Positions 62,687 through 64,000 of a DNA stretch of 64,000 bases are shown here, in pieces; the stretch's first letter is position 1, and each line of letters opens with the position of its first letter. Below the pieces are notes generated by a model. It was not told the DNA's origin, searched no databases, and worked only from the letters and a program-made list of their open reading frames with translations. The DNA lies in the NCBI GenBank assembly GCA_030141605.1, contig JAQGDQ010000051.1:704628-768627 (forward strand), written 5' to 3'. The translations under genes were made by a program, and so were the position numbers. The DNA is from Tubiluchus corallicola (Eukaryota > Priapulida > Priapulimorpha > Priapulimorphida > Tubiluchidae).

Positions 62687-64000
62687 CTGCAAAATATTAT
62701 ATATTCACTTTTGACTAATTTTCAGTAATTCTACTAGTACATTTAATATTTACACATTTCTAACTTGAAAGATTTTCTTAATTATTCAGAGCATTACCAA
62801 AGCATTTTTTTAAAAAAATTGTGCTAATTTAATTATTTTGTCTGGTGTGTTCTAAGAAATCTAAGTAGGGCGTATATCGAAGCACAGTATTTACTCTTAT
62901 AGCTTGCCCTGGTTACTTGGACATAACTTTTCCATATGAACAAGAATGTATCTAAGCTCCACCGTGTCGTCTCATCAAGGCCTTTTGCTTGATTTACAAC
63001 AAGCCACTATTTGTTAACACAGGGAACAGGAAGCATAAGTGACCCTTACCCCCCCCCCCCGATTTTGGCTTTCCCTAGCCGCATACTAAAAAATGTGGTC
63101 CTAGCTCAAAAATGTAGGAGTTCCAGCCTAACAAAAAACAAAGGACCCACCCTAGTGGCCTAGTCCTGTGAGTTTTTTTGGAACTTGTCACTTTTTCATT
63201 CACGGCCAGTAGGTCAACGTTCTGAAAGTCATAATATTGCTTCGGTTGAATTTGCCATGCTTGACTGACAGAGCTTCAGAGAGTTGCCAAATAACTAATT
63301 TTAAGTATCAATAGTATTTTAGCATTAGCACATTCAAACCATTTTTTAAAGAACAAGAAAACCCTTTACTTAAATAAAGTTAAAAAATTCGTCTTGAAAT
63401 TTTGTTCTACATACTGGCATATTGTACACAGAGCTTGTATTAGCAGCAACGCTGTACAAAACTTGAAAATATAAACTCCCGCAAACATTTTGCTGAATGT
63501 TGAGACAGCTTGAATTGAAAAAAGTACTCCATACAGTATACATACAATTTATTTCGTACATGTAATACAATAAAAAGGCAGTGCAGAATAAAGTTAATAT
63601 AAAGACACCCAGAGATATGAAAAAACAACAGACATACAATAAATCAAATAGGTAAAAAAGTGCTGAAAATATGAAAGTATGACAAATACAGGTAAATACT
63701 CAAATCAATACAATAAAAATCAATACTCAAAAAAACACAGTAATAGTGGTAATTGATATATTCAATGTATATAAAATTCAAAGAAGAGTTATATTGCTCT
63801 GTATGCTAATAAATTATACAGATCTTTCCTTTCCAGAAATGTAGGCCCATAAATTTGGGAATCGAATACACCAGTTCCAATATTGATCAAAAAATGCACA
63901 AGGCGGAAGAATTTAACTGTGAATCAAACCCTCAACATTTAGATGAAAAAGTTCTGCTGCTCTTACTGACCTATTTCCCCTTTCATTAACAACGCTTGTT
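62687..64000. other. Upstream intron of TMEM131 with dispersed repeats
   Basis: No further exon was identified. 62960-63140 resembles the 28.7/33.6-kb repeat family ('ctagctcaaaaatgtagga'), and 63345-63485 resembles 1130-1235. Contains a C12 run near 63049. The rest (63486-64000) shows nothing recognised. Confidence 0.4.

Overview
The window is AT-rich, intron-rich animal DNA holding one host gene and a dense load of transposable elements. The host gene is a TMEM131 orthologue on the minus strand. I could follow it through 18 consecutive exons between 62686 and 9. All 17 introns have GT..AG boundaries, every reading phase matches across its intron, and the joined exons encode about 753 residues. 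They cover the lumenal beta-sandwich (PapD-like/Ig-like) part and the single transmembrane helix. The signal-peptide end lies beyond 64000 and the cytoplasmic tail lies before position 1. Introns run from 122 bp to about 12.6 kb. The gene, the THAP/P-type transposon, the BEL/Pao, Penelope-like and CR1/Jockey-like retroelements and the microsatellites all point to an invertebrate metazoan. A sponge or cnidarian is possible, but the sequence does not settle the phylum. No bacterial-type genes, CRISPR arrays, rRNA or tRNA genes were seen.

Layout from left to right. 1-8189: exons 18 and 17 and their intron, with old dispersed repeats, a 134-bp tandem triplication and a first array of Helitron-like elements (5217-7482). 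8190-14329: exons 16 and 15 and a Penelope-like fragment between long inverted repeats. 14330-21262: exons 14-11, a Tigger-like MITE, a minus-strand copy of a GT-rich minisatellite element and a LINE ORF1 relic. 21263-27554: one intron with a CR1-like relic and a complete-ended P-type transposon (23871-27179, 63-bp inverted repeats, 8-bp target duplication). 27555-40268: exons 10 and 9 around the largest intron, with a LINE RT relic, an 8-bp-TSD foldback element and a 5.8-kb Helitron-like/minisatellite array with a period of about 1.46 kb. 40269-48504: exons 8 and 7 and a 4.5-kb minus-strand LINE. 48505-53890: a decayed BEL/Pao retrotransposon carrying a nested 480-bp TA-flanked MITE, then exon 6. 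53891-64000: exons 5-1, a GGTATA-rich MITE, an ancient relative of the Helitron-like composite and two more LINE relics.

Only the TMEM131 gene appears to be under coding constraint. All the transposon reading frames I could follow carry stops, frameshifts or deletions. The least familiar material is the Helitron-like family. Its 3' ends carry a hairpin followed by CTAGT, its hairpins show paired base changes between subfamilies, and one subfamily carries a TGGTG-rich minisatellite that recurs with the same flanks at three separate introns.
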